Shown: piece after piece, positions 57,901 to 64,000 of the stretch
How the letters are laid out: each line of letters opens with the position of its first letter
How positions within the stretch are numbered: position 1 is the first letter of the stretch
DNA from: Bacteroidota bacterium
GTDB taxonomy: Bacteria; Bacteroidota; Bacteroidia; Chitinophagales; BACL12
Direction: 5' to 3'
Assembly: GCA_016715425.1 (NCBI GenBank)
Contig: JADKAC010000005.1
Span: forward strand, 62,001-126,000
DNA length: 64,000 nucleotides
Notes under the pieces: model-generated
The model's input: only the letters and a program-made list of their open reading frames with translations
What the model was told of the DNA's origin: nothing
Databases searched by the model: none
Program-made: the position numbers and the translations under genes

Positions 57901-58415
57901 TCTGTTGATTTATAAATTTCTCCCGGTTCTGTTCCGCAATACAAAATATTTGGATTACTCGTACTTTGATCAATACTATACACATTAGTTTGATCATTAG
58001 AAAAATCTCCTTCCTGATTATACACTTGATAAGGACCCACATTTGTCCAATCACCTGAAGAAGATCTTGTTCCACTTAAATGTTTATTACGCATTATTTC
58101 ATCTTGTGCAATTAATGTTTCTGCATCGGGTAAAATATAAGTGCCATCGGTTTGAATATACGGTTCAACAAATCTTCTCCAACGTTTATAATATTGCGTA
58201 TGATAATTTTTTTCGAAAAGATGATTTTTATAATACTTTGTATATGCATCCTCCACAGTAAATACATTCGGATTATCGGCATACATCAATTGCGCCCAAT
58301 GTGGTGCCTCCGCTATTTCTGTTGGAGCAGGTGGAGCTAAATAAATAAATTGTGCTTGTGAAAAAGAAATTGATAATACAAAAATGCAGAGAGTAATTAA
58401 GTAGCGATATAACAT
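54975..58415 (-). CDS. secreted BNR/sortilin-like propeller protein with PKD and type IX sorting domain
   Basis: The 1146-residue protein has a signal peptide (ending near SFSQA). Many VPS10/BNR-type repeats follow (IYKSTDAGATWESV, LFKTTNGGVTWNSM, VYRSTDAGDTWTHL, LWKSDDGGNTFTPL, LWKTTDGGISFSEI). A PKD domain with GATWSWTFEDATPA and a jelly-roll domain (IAEDFEATFPPDYWTTSGV through LLYIDNVNLNG) come next, then a T9SS type A domain (VNFFPNPVIAGNY...FSSGIYTFKIA). It probably sits at the cell surface or is released; a binding or hydrolase role is possible but not shown. Confidence 0.88.
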   Translation of the reverse strand: MLYRYLITLCIFVLSISFSQAQFIYLAPPAPTEIAEAPHWAQLMYADNPNVFTVEDAYTKYYKNHLFEKNYHTQYYKRWRRFVEPYIQTDGTYILPDAETLIAQDEIMRNKHLSGTRSSSGDWTNVGPYQVYNQEGDFSNDQTNVYSIDQSTSNPNILYCGTEPGEIYKSTDAGATWESVTHDYYFSGVEAIEIDPTNADIVYAANGYSLFKTTNGGVTWNSMLYATGLWPHEILVNPSNTNIVIIVGENGVYRSTDAGDTWTHLFSAKAWDIKLKSDDDNTVYLLKNNATEKRSEFFVSTDMGETFILKDNGWYSSTDPSRYAGGSRIAVTPADPNRIYVYLIGDAKSGDYGYIGIYRSDDGGETWTLPNGPDGGPYNATHQNLAIGWVGWDYHQGFYNCAIMASNDDADNILIGGLNLWKSDDGGNTFTPLGGYISSTLDMHPDMQDFRANENGYWITSDGGVNYSNDFFFSENLRKSAGIHGAEYWGFGQGWNEDVTVGGLYHNGVIAFYSPYEAGNYLQLGGGEPASGYVNPGNNRKIYSTQIGSAIIPESIGEPILYGSFGIEPNESYWTAASSELEFYPSCYNICFTGKEHKLWKSEDGGSSFNALYTFGTNANASVRYIEIARNNPDIMYVTQAPAASGSGKLWKTTDGGISFSEITIPSVAGGSKDRILIAINPENPEQIYLAYPGAYDGSKIFYSDNSGTSWSNITNSILNSEDCRSISYVAGTDGGLYYATNYSIYYYNHSLGWNEFNNGLPFYTNSNILKPFYRDGKIRIATYGKGIWESALYEDPAYPIAQATVNKFNTFCATDTFYFEDYSFLNHEGATWSWTFEDATPATSDIRNPKIVFNSIGMHNATLTVTDINGNSSSNTITIEIQEVDRTNIAEDFEATFPPDYWTTSGVNSGASIWNKTDFAGGYSTSSNSALANNYDVNLEGGYSDLRAFINLEDITDPILTFDIAYTPYASGYIDSLAVLITTDCGETFTQVYYKGGFDLATAPTYSGGYFIPEDDEWRTDTILLNDFIGESNAIIAFRNIGGWGQLLYIDNVNLNGTAVSIQTPENINVNFFPNPVIAGNYITLSGSGLENFDVEIFNMDGKMVKKQQIHTGEKILIDITFSSGIYTFKIAGDSFMRFGKIVVL

Positions 58416-58519
58416 AACTGTTTTTTATTGGAGTAAAGTTATCGGACTTATGGCGAAGAGTATAATTTATAAATTCATAAGTTGTTCTTGGAAATTACTT
58501 TAATTAAATAAAATTATTT

Positions 58520-59239
58520 CTATTCCGAAAAAGTAATATGTTCTTCTGCTATCAATGGCAATCCTTTTAAACGCATAATAAGTTGCGCAACTGCAATTAC
58601 ATCTTTATTACAATACACTGCAATGTTATCTAATCCATCTTCTTCCCAATATGATTTGCCAACCATACTGCCATCCATATTATCTTTTGGTGTAGGAATA
58701 TCTAAAATATTTGCAAGCAGATTTAAAGAAGTGTAATGTTTAAAATCACCAAACTTCCAAAGATCTAATGTATCAACATGATTTACTTCCCAGGGTTTTT
58801 TTCCATATAAATCAATTGCATGGGGAAGGGGCAATCCATTAATCAGCATACGACGACATAACCAAGGCACATCAAACTCACGGATATTATGTCCGCATAA
58901 CTGAAAATTATTTTTAGAAACATTAATAAGTGTGTGAGAAAATTCCTGCAACAATTCTTTCTCGTTATGATTTTTATATGTTTTCAATTTCAGATGATAT
59001 GCATTGTTTTTTTTCTGCATATAACCACAAACAATAACAACCACTTTTCCAAACTCAGCAAAAATTCCTGCACGATTAAAATAATATTTCTCGGGTGATT
59101 CATCTTCCGGTCTGTTACGACCATTTTTATCTTCCCACAATTTTTGTAATGCAGGATTTAAATTATTAAAGTCTTTTTCTGCCGGTACAGTTTCTATATC
59201 AAACACAAGCAGATTTTCAGGGAGTAAGTCGTTCAGCAT
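58520..59239 (-). CDS. 3'-5' exonuclease, DEDDy type (PolB-like)
   Basis: The 239-residue protein has the DEDD exonuclease motifs: VFDIETVPA (Exo I), GHNIREFDVPWLCRR (Exo II) and YCNKDVIAVAQL (Exo III, Tyr-x3-Asp). It belongs to the predicted PolB-like 3'-5' exonuclease family found as a stand-alone protein in Bacteroidota. It would trim single-stranded or mismatched DNA or RNA ends. It starts 27 bases after the NDH-2 stop in the same direction. Confidence 0.85.
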   Translation of the reverse strand: MLNDLLPENLLVFDIETVPAEKDFNNLNPALQKLWEDKNGRNRPEDESPEKYYFNRAGIFAEFGKVVVIVCGYMQKKNNAYHLKLKTYKNHNEKELLQEFSHTLINVSKNNFQLCGHNIREFDVPWLCRRMLINGLPLPHAIDLYGKKPWEVNHVDTLDLWKFGDFKHYTSLNLLANILDIPTPKDNMDGSMVGKSYWEEDGLDNIAVYCNKDVIAVAQLIMRLKGLPLIAEEHITFSE

Positions 59240-59266
59240 TTTTATTTTGAAGATACAACATTCTAT

Positions 59267-60547
59267 TTATTCAGGTCGCTTATACGGACGAATTATTAAA
59301 CGCAATGCACGGTCGTAAGTAAAATAATTCCACATCCAACTCATGAATACCATAAACCGATTTCGAAAACCAACCAAGGTCATTAAGTGTACAAACATCC
59401 AGACATACCAAGCTAAATATCCACCAAAAGAAACATAAGGAAGATCCACCACAGCTCTGTGTCTGCCTATGGTTGCCATGCTTCCTTTGTCGTGATATCG
59501 AAAAGGTAATAATTCTTTTTTGTGATGCATGCGCATAAAATTTTTACCGAGATTTTTTGCTTGTTGAACAGCACCTTGTGCAACACCGGGATGTCCTTTC
59601 GGATATTTAGGATCGGCAGTCATTAATGCAATATCTCCAATAGCAAAAATATTGTCATAACCTTCAATACGATTAAATGCATCCACTTTATATCTGTTGC
59701 CACGCACAATTAATTCTTTTGGAATTCCATTCAGTACAACACCTTTTACACCTGCAGTCCATATCACATTTTCTGATTCAATTTTTTGTCCATCACCCAA
59801 TGTAATTACCACTCCATCATAATCCGTAACTGTTGTATTCAACAATACCTCAACACCTAATTGCTCCACATATTTTTTTGCAAGTCTGCTGGATTTTTCA
59901 CTCATTGGTGGAAGCAATCGATCACCTGCCTCAATCAATTTTACATGCATGCGATCTTTTTTTATTTCCGTATAATCTTTTGGTAACACATACTTTTTTA
60001 TTTCTGCCAATGCACCCGCAAGTTCAACACCGGTAGGTCCACCGCCAACAATTACAAATTTTAAAAACCTATCCTGTGATTCAATCGCCTCTGTAATTAA
60101 TGCTGTTTCAAATTCCTGTAAAATATCACTGCGTAAATTCAGAGAATCCGGAATGCTTTTAAGAGGCAAACCATATTTTTCCAGATTTACATTTCCAAAA
60201 TAATTTGTTGTAGATCCCGTCGCAATTATTAAATAATCATAATTAAAATCACCGATGTTAGTATGTACAATTTTATTTACCGGCGATACTTCTGTTACTT
60301 CTGCCATGCGAAATGCAATATTGGGATAAGGACCAATTTTTCTGCGGAAGGGAAATGCAATTGCATCCGCACTGATACCTGCCGAAGCAATTTGATATAA
60401 CAAGGGTTGAAATGTGTGATAATTATGTTTATCCAGAAGTAGTACACGATAAGGTTTATCATTTAAACGTTTCACCAATTGCAAACCACCAAAGCCACCA
60501 CCAATTATAATAATAGTAGGTAGTGACAAGTCATCAAAGAAATACAT
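59267..60547 (-). CDS. type II NADH dehydrogenase (NDH-2-like) flavoprotein
   Basis: The 426-residue protein has an FAD-binding GGGFGGLQLVKRL near residue 16, a second dinucleotide site VGGGPTGVELAGAL near residue 167, IWTAGV and the ATP/FAD motif NIFAIGDIALM. The C-terminal part (SFGGYLAWYVWMFVHLMTLVGF) would attach it to the membrane. NDH-2 passes electrons from NADH to quinone without pumping. It is close to the usual 430 residues. No partner genes are adjacent. Confidence 0.92.
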   Translation of the reverse strand: MYFFDDLSLPTIIIIGGGFGGLQLVKRLNDKPYRVLLLDKHNYHTFQPLLYQIASAGISADAIAFPFRRKIGPYPNIAFRMAEVTEVSPVNKIVHTNIGDFNYDYLIIATGSTTNYFGNVNLEKYGLPLKSIPDSLNLRSDILQEFETALITEAIESQDRFLKFVIVGGGPTGVELAGALAEIKKYVLPKDYTEIKKDRMHVKLIEAGDRLLPPMSEKSSRLAKKYVEQLGVEVLLNTTVTDYDGVVITLGDGQKIESENVIWTAGVKGVVLNGIPKELIVRGNRYKVDAFNRIEGYDNIFAIGDIALMTADPKYPKGHPGVAQGAVQQAKNLGKNFMRMHHKKELLPFRYHDKGSMATIGRHRAVVDLPYVSFGGYLAWYVWMFVHLMTLVGFRNRFMVFMSWMWNYFTYDRALRLIIRPYKRPE

Positions 60548-60640
60548 TTGATTATGAGTTTATTAGTATATAGAATGATTTTAATCAATGTCAGAAGTTA
60601 ACAAGCTATTAACTGCTATTTTTATGCAAAACTATTTGAT

Positions 60641-61846
60641 TTGAAACAGAATAAGTGGAGTAAAGGTTTTGCCTCGTTGTGTGTGGAGCATATTAATTTG
60701 GAAAAGAAAATTTTGCCACATGCAGAAGCTATCTATGCCACATCTGCTTTTACATTCGAGTCGCCGCAGCATGCAATGGAATTATTCAACGATAGAGATA
60801 AAGGATATATCTATTCTCGTTGGAGCAATCCCACAGTGGAAATGGCGGAACAAAAACTTGCATTGTTAGAAACATACAAAACTGATATTTCAGCAAGAGC
60901 GCAATTATTCAGCAGTGGTATGGCGGCAATTTCAGCAGTGATTCTTTCGGTTGTAAAAGAAGGTGAAAAAATGCTTACTCAACATCAATTATATGGAACA
61001 ACCGATGAATTAATGCAATCGCTATTACCTGAATTTGGAATTGAAACAATAAATGCTGACTTACATAATTTAAAAGCAGTAGAATCTTTATTACAATCCG
61101 ACAAAAAAATAAAATTGATTTATATCGAATCACCATCAAATCCATTGATGGAAGTTTTTGATATATCTGCATTATGCAATATGGCATTAACGTATAAAGT
61201 GAAAGTTGCAGTGGATAATACTTTTTCTACAAGTTATTTACAACAACCATTAAAATTGGGTGCTGATTTTTCTGTGTATTCCACCACAAAATTTTTAAAC
61301 GGACATGGCAATAGTTTAGGTGGAGCTGTAATTGGAAAAGACAAAAAATTTATAAAAGAAAAAGTATGGCGCTATGTGAAATTACTCGGCTCCAACAGTA
61401 ATGCATTTGATGCATGGTTATTATTGCAGGGATTAAAAACCTTATCCTTGCGTATGGATCGTCATTGTGTAAATGCAAAACTGGTAGCAGAATTTTTACA
61501 ACAACATCGAGCCATTGCACATATTAATTACACCGGATTTAAAACACATCCACAATACAACATCATTAAAAAACAAATGCGCTTGCCGGGTTCTATGTTG
61601 AGTTTTGAATTAAAAGGCGGATTGTCAGCAGGAAAAAAATTGATGAAGAAAGTAAAAGTGTGTAAATTAGTTACCAGTCTCGGCACTACGGATACATTGA
61701 TACAGCATCCCGCATCCATGACGCATGTAAATGTATCTGTAGAAAGAAGGATTGCGATGGGATTAACCGATGGATTTGTGCGCATGAGCGTGGGTATAGA
61801 AGATGCAGAAGATATAATTAATGATTTGAAGTATGCATTGGAATAA
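60641..61846 (+). CDS. Cys/Met metabolism PLP-dependent enzyme (trans-sulphuration family)
   Basis: The 401-residue enzyme has the family features: YSRWSNPTVEMAE, SSGMAAISAVILS, IYIESPSNPLMEVFD, VAVDNTFSTSYLQQP and the PLP-lysine motif STTKFLNGHGN. The C-terminal LVTSLGTTDTLIQHPASMTH and RMSVGIED complete it. It could be O-succinyl/O-acetylhomoserine sulphhydrylase, methionine gamma-lyase or cystathionine gamma-lyase/synthase; motifs alone do not decide. The start is TTG 60641; no ATG lies upstream in frame. Confidence 0.9.
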   Translation: MKQNKWSKGFASLCVEHINLEKKILPHAEAIYATSAFTFESPQHAMELFNDRDKGYIYSRWSNPTVEMAEQKLALLETYKTDISARAQLFSSGMAAISAVILSVVKEGEKMLTQHQLYGTTDELMQSLLPEFGIETINADLHNLKAVESLLQSDKKIKLIYIESPSNPLMEVFDISALCNMALTYKVKVAVDNTFSTSYLQQPLKLGADFSVYSTTKFLNGHGNSLGGAVIGKDKKFIKEKVWRYVKLLGSNSNAFDAWLLLQGLKTLSLRMDRHCVNAKLVAEFLQQHRAIAHINYTGFKTHPQYNIIKKQMRLPGSMLSFELKGGLSAGKKLMKKVKVCKLVTSLGTTDTLIQHPASMTHVNVSVERRIAMGLTDGFVRMSVGIEDAEDIINDLKYALE

Positions 61847-61876
61847 CAATAAATTAAATAAAAAATAATTGGATAT

Positions 61877-62947
61877 ATGCATTCAGTAATTACAGGAACA
61901 GGTTGTTATATTCCTGAAATAATAAAAACAAATAAACAGTTTGCAAATCATGATTTTTATGATTTGAATAACAAACGCATTGAAACACCTGCACAGGAAA
62001 TTGCAGAAAAATTCCAGCAAATAACGGGTATAGAAGAGCGGCGATATGCGTCATCAGATATGAATACCAGTGATATGGCTACCATAGCAGCTCGTCGGGC
62101 AATTGAGGCTTCGGGTATTGATCCTGAAACATTAGATCAGATAATTTTCGCTCATAATTTTGGTGATGTAACCAAGCATACTATTCAAACGGATGTGTTA
62201 CCACCACTTGCCTCCCGACTTAAAAATACATTGGCTATAAAAAATCCTGCGTGTATTCCTTATGATATTTTATTTGGTTGTCCGGGATGGTTGCAGGGAT
62301 TAATTCAGGGGCATGCGTTTATTCAATCCGGCCAGGCAAAAAAATGTTTGGTTATAGGTGCTGAAATGTTATCTCGAGTATTAGATATTTATGATCGTGA
62401 CAGTATGATTTTTTCCGATGGCGCCGGGGCATGTATTCTTGAAGCTATTCCTGCAGAAAAAACACAAAGTGGAATTCTCGGTATTTCCGCAATGGCTCAT
62501 TGTGGTGAGGAAATGAATTATCTGCGTTTTAATAAATCTAATTTTCCTGAATCGGATCCACGTATTCGATATATAAAAATGAAAGGTCGTAAAGTATATG
62601 AGTATGCCATAACCTATGTGCCGCAGGCGATGAAACAATGTCTTGAAAATAGCGGTGTAAATATTACAGATGTAAAAAAAGTATTTATGCATCAGGCAAA
62701 TGAAAAGATGGACGAAGGCATAATAAAAGGGTTGTACAAATTATATGGTATAACTGATTTGCCGGAACATATAATGCCGATGAGTATTCATAAGTTAGGC
62801 AATAGCTCGGTAGCAACTATCCCTACTTTATTAGATAGAGTTTTAAAAGGGGAAATGCCTGAACATGTTTTAAATAATGGCGATATTATTTTACTTGCAT
62901 CAGTTGGTGCAGGTATGAATATAAATGCAGTTTGTTATCGCATTTAA
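61877..62947 (+). CDS. 3-oxoacyl-ACP synthase III family (FabH-like)
   Basis: The 356-residue thiolase-fold enzyme has the Cys-His-Asn triad: Cys135 in ILFGCPGWLQG, His in FMHQANEKMDEG and Asn in LGNSSVATIPTLL. The N-terminal ITGTGCYIPE and final LASVGAGMNINAV are typical of KAS III. It would condense acyl-CoA with malonyl-ACP to start fatty acids or make a specialised acyl product. It starts 30 bases after the PLP-enzyme gene, in the same direction. Confidence 0.9.
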   Translation: MHSVITGTGCYIPEIIKTNKQFANHDFYDLNNKRIETPAQEIAEKFQQITGIEERRYASSDMNTSDMATIAARRAIEASGIDPETLDQIIFAHNFGDVTKHTIQTDVLPPLASRLKNTLAIKNPACIPYDILFGCPGWLQGLIQGHAFIQSGQAKKCLVIGAEMLSRVLDIYDRDSMIFSDGAGACILEAIPAEKTQSGILGISAMAHCGEEMNYLRFNKSNFPESDPRIRYIKMKGRKVYEYAITYVPQAMKQCLENSGVNITDVKKVFMHQANEKMDEGIIKGLYKLYGITDLPEHIMPMSIHKLGNSSVATIPTLLDRVLKGEMPEHVLNNGDIILLASVGAGMNINAVCYRI

Positions 62948-62981
62948 TCGGTTATCGCATTGTAAATTTCCTAAAAAAAGC

Positions 62982-63272
62982 TTAAGGAATTATCACACCA
63001 TGAATGCACTTTATGGGTAAATACACTGCACCTTTCAGCAAAACAAAATCATCGGTTGTAGCCCAAATAGTTGTGTCTACCTGAAAAATTCCATTTCCGC
63101 TTTCAAAGATGATAATCACTTTTGTATGATAGGTATTTCCCAATACCATACTTTGAATAAGTAATTGTTTACGGTATTCAATTTCATCCCGTGATTGCAA
63201 TACTTCCCTATTGGAAAAATCCAGTAATGGTATAGCTTCTTTTGCAATTGTGTTTATGTTTTCTATATTCAT
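62982..63272 (-). CDS. small hypothetical protein
   Basis: A 96-residue soluble protein with no signal peptide or known motif. It has an N-terminal helical part (ENINTIAKEAIPLLDF) and a beta-rich C-terminal half containing VIIIFESGNGIFQVDTTIW and LPIKCIHGVIIP. That layout resembles short barrel-like Bacteroidota unknowns. It is convergent with the FabH-like gene and divergent from the CoA-binding gene. I do not recognise a family. Confidence 0.6.
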   Translation of the reverse strand: MNIENINTIAKEAIPLLDFSNREVLQSRDEIEYRKQLLIQSMVLGNTYHTKVIIIFESGNGIFQVDTTIWATTDDFVLLKGAVYLPIKCIHGVIIP

Positions 63273-63378
63273 TGTTATGTTTTACAAATGTATTTTTTGA
63301 ACAGTACCTGCTTTTGAATTGTTCTGCAAATTAATAGCTTATTTAATACAAATCAATAGATGTTACAATTTTAGGAAA

Positions 63379-63744
63379 ATGGAAAATAAAAAAACAGTAG
63401 TTCTGGGTGCTTCACCTAAGCCTGAGCGTTATGCTTACAAAGCAATAAAACAGTTGGGTCAACATGGTCATGATATAGTGGCAATAGGAAATCGAGCAGC
63501 AATGGTGGATACAGTTGCTATTCAAACCAACTTGCCTGACGAGAAAAATGTAGATACCGTTACGCTATATTTAAATCCGGTGCGGCAAAAAGAATATTAT
63601 GATTATATCCTGAGCTTAAAGCCAAAGCGGATTATTTTTAATCCGGGAACAGAGAATGATGAATTGGAAGAATTAGCGAAAAAAAACGGAATTGAAACTG
63701 TTGAAGCATGTACCTTAGTTTTGCTTTCAATAAACCAATATTGA
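63379..63744 (+). CDS. CoA-binding domain protein
   Basis: The product of about 121 residues from ATG 63379 has a Rossmann fold with VVLGASPKPERYAYKAIKQL near its start, GHDIVAIGNRAAMVDTVA, and IIFNPGTENDELEELAKKNG near the end. It belongs to the CoA_binding_2 family, whose function is mostly unknown. The AGGAAA before ATG 63379 and the family's usual length favour this start over upstream codons. Its stop overlaps the TTG start of the DtxR-like gene. Confidence 0.88.
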   Translation: MENKKTVVLGASPKPERYAYKAIKQLGQHGHDIVAIGNRAAMVDTVAIQTNLPDEKNVDTVTLYLNPVRQKEYYDYILSLKPKRIIFNPGTENDELEELAKKNGIETVEACTLVLLSINQY

Positions 63745-64000
63745 AAAAGCAAACCATTATATCACAAACGGAAGAAAACTATTTGAAAGCCATTTTTAAA
63801 TTAAGTGAGATATCAGATAAAAATATTAATACCAACGCTATTTCTGAAAAAATGGGAATTGCTGCCGCATCGGTTACGGATATGTTGAAAAAGTTGGCGC
63901 AAAAAAAATTAATTAATTACGAAAAATATTATGGTGTTACATTAACTGCAAGCGGAAAAAAAGAAGCACTTCGTTTAATTCGCAGCCATCGCTTATGGGA
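63741..64000 (+). CDS. DtxR/MntR-family metal-dependent regulator, N-terminal part
   Basis: The gene runs off the window. The first 86 codons, from TTG 63741, give TEENYLKAIFKLSE, NTNAISEKMGIAAASVTDML (recognition helix) and LINYEKYYGVTLTASGKKEA, then RSHRLWE, which is the winged-helix and start of the dimerisation/metal domain of DtxR/MntR regulators. Such regulators bind Mn or Fe and repress uptake genes. It overlaps the CoA-binding gene by four bases (TTGA), suggesting co-transcription. Confidence 0.88.
   Translation, partial: MKKQTIISQTEENYLKAIFKLSEISDKNINTNAISEKMGIAAASVTDMLKKLAQKKLINYEKYYGVTLTASGKKEALRLIRSHRLW

Overview
The window is an AT-rich chromosomal segment from a free-living member of the Bacteroidota. 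The evidence is a PorP/SprF gene followed by gldK-gldL-gldM-gldN, a SprE/PorW-like lipoprotein, several secreted proteins with type IX secretion (T9SS) type A sorting domains, DUF4271 next to hemD, and sparse Shine-Dalgarno signals. A Chitinophagales/Saprospirales-like lineage is my guess; no rRNA is present to settle it.

Layout. 1-4929: end of an S9 peptidase, hemW, a BamA/TamA-like outer-membrane protein, DUF4271 and hemD. 5199-11013: T9SS/gliding core (porP, gldKLMN), closed by a bidirectional terminator shared with uvrC. 11041-19168 (minus): uvrC, M15 peptidase, DUF1801, PBP1A and SprE/PorW. 19254-21147 (plus): M23 peptidase, bactofilin, AtpZ and a small AtpI-like membrane protein. The expected atpB does not follow; tRNA-Arg(TCT), a terminator and a KilA-N gene come next. 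22364-27280: prolyl oligopeptidase, a glutamate-cysteine-ligase/CBS fusion and ung. 27281-34620: an accessory region with heptameric intergenic repeats, a T9SS cargo gene, a small secreted (perhaps truncated) protein and a large propeller histidine kinase chained by ATGA overlaps, then a beta-helix T9SS protein. 34628-41668 (minus): a heavy-metal RND efflux operon interrupted between the pump and TolC genes by a GxxExxY (PD-(D/E)XK-like) gene embedded in ~100-bp hairpin repeats. 41828-46152 (minus): Rrf2 regulator, cbb3-type oxidase (ccoN, ccoO-cytochrome c fusion), two small membrane proteins and a truncated haemoglobin, with two matching palindromic operator candidates. 46299-50926: a frameshifted T9SS propeller gene, AhpD-like protein, epimerase and catalase. 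51183-54953: tandem AsmA-like paralogues. 54975-64000: large T9SS propeller protein, 3'-5' exonuclease, NDH-2, a PLP sulphur-amino-acid enzyme, a FabH-like synthase, a small unknown, a CoA-binding protein and the start of a DtxR/MntR regulator.

How the parts fit: the T9SS core and SprE can export the CTD-bearing proteins encoded here. The Rrf2-cbb3-haemoglobin block looks like an oxygen/NO-responsive respiratory module. The RND operon handles metal ions. The most unusual structures are the GxxExxY cassette with its hairpin repeats inside the efflux operon, the Rrf2 operator pair, and the shared heptamer-based intergenic repeats.
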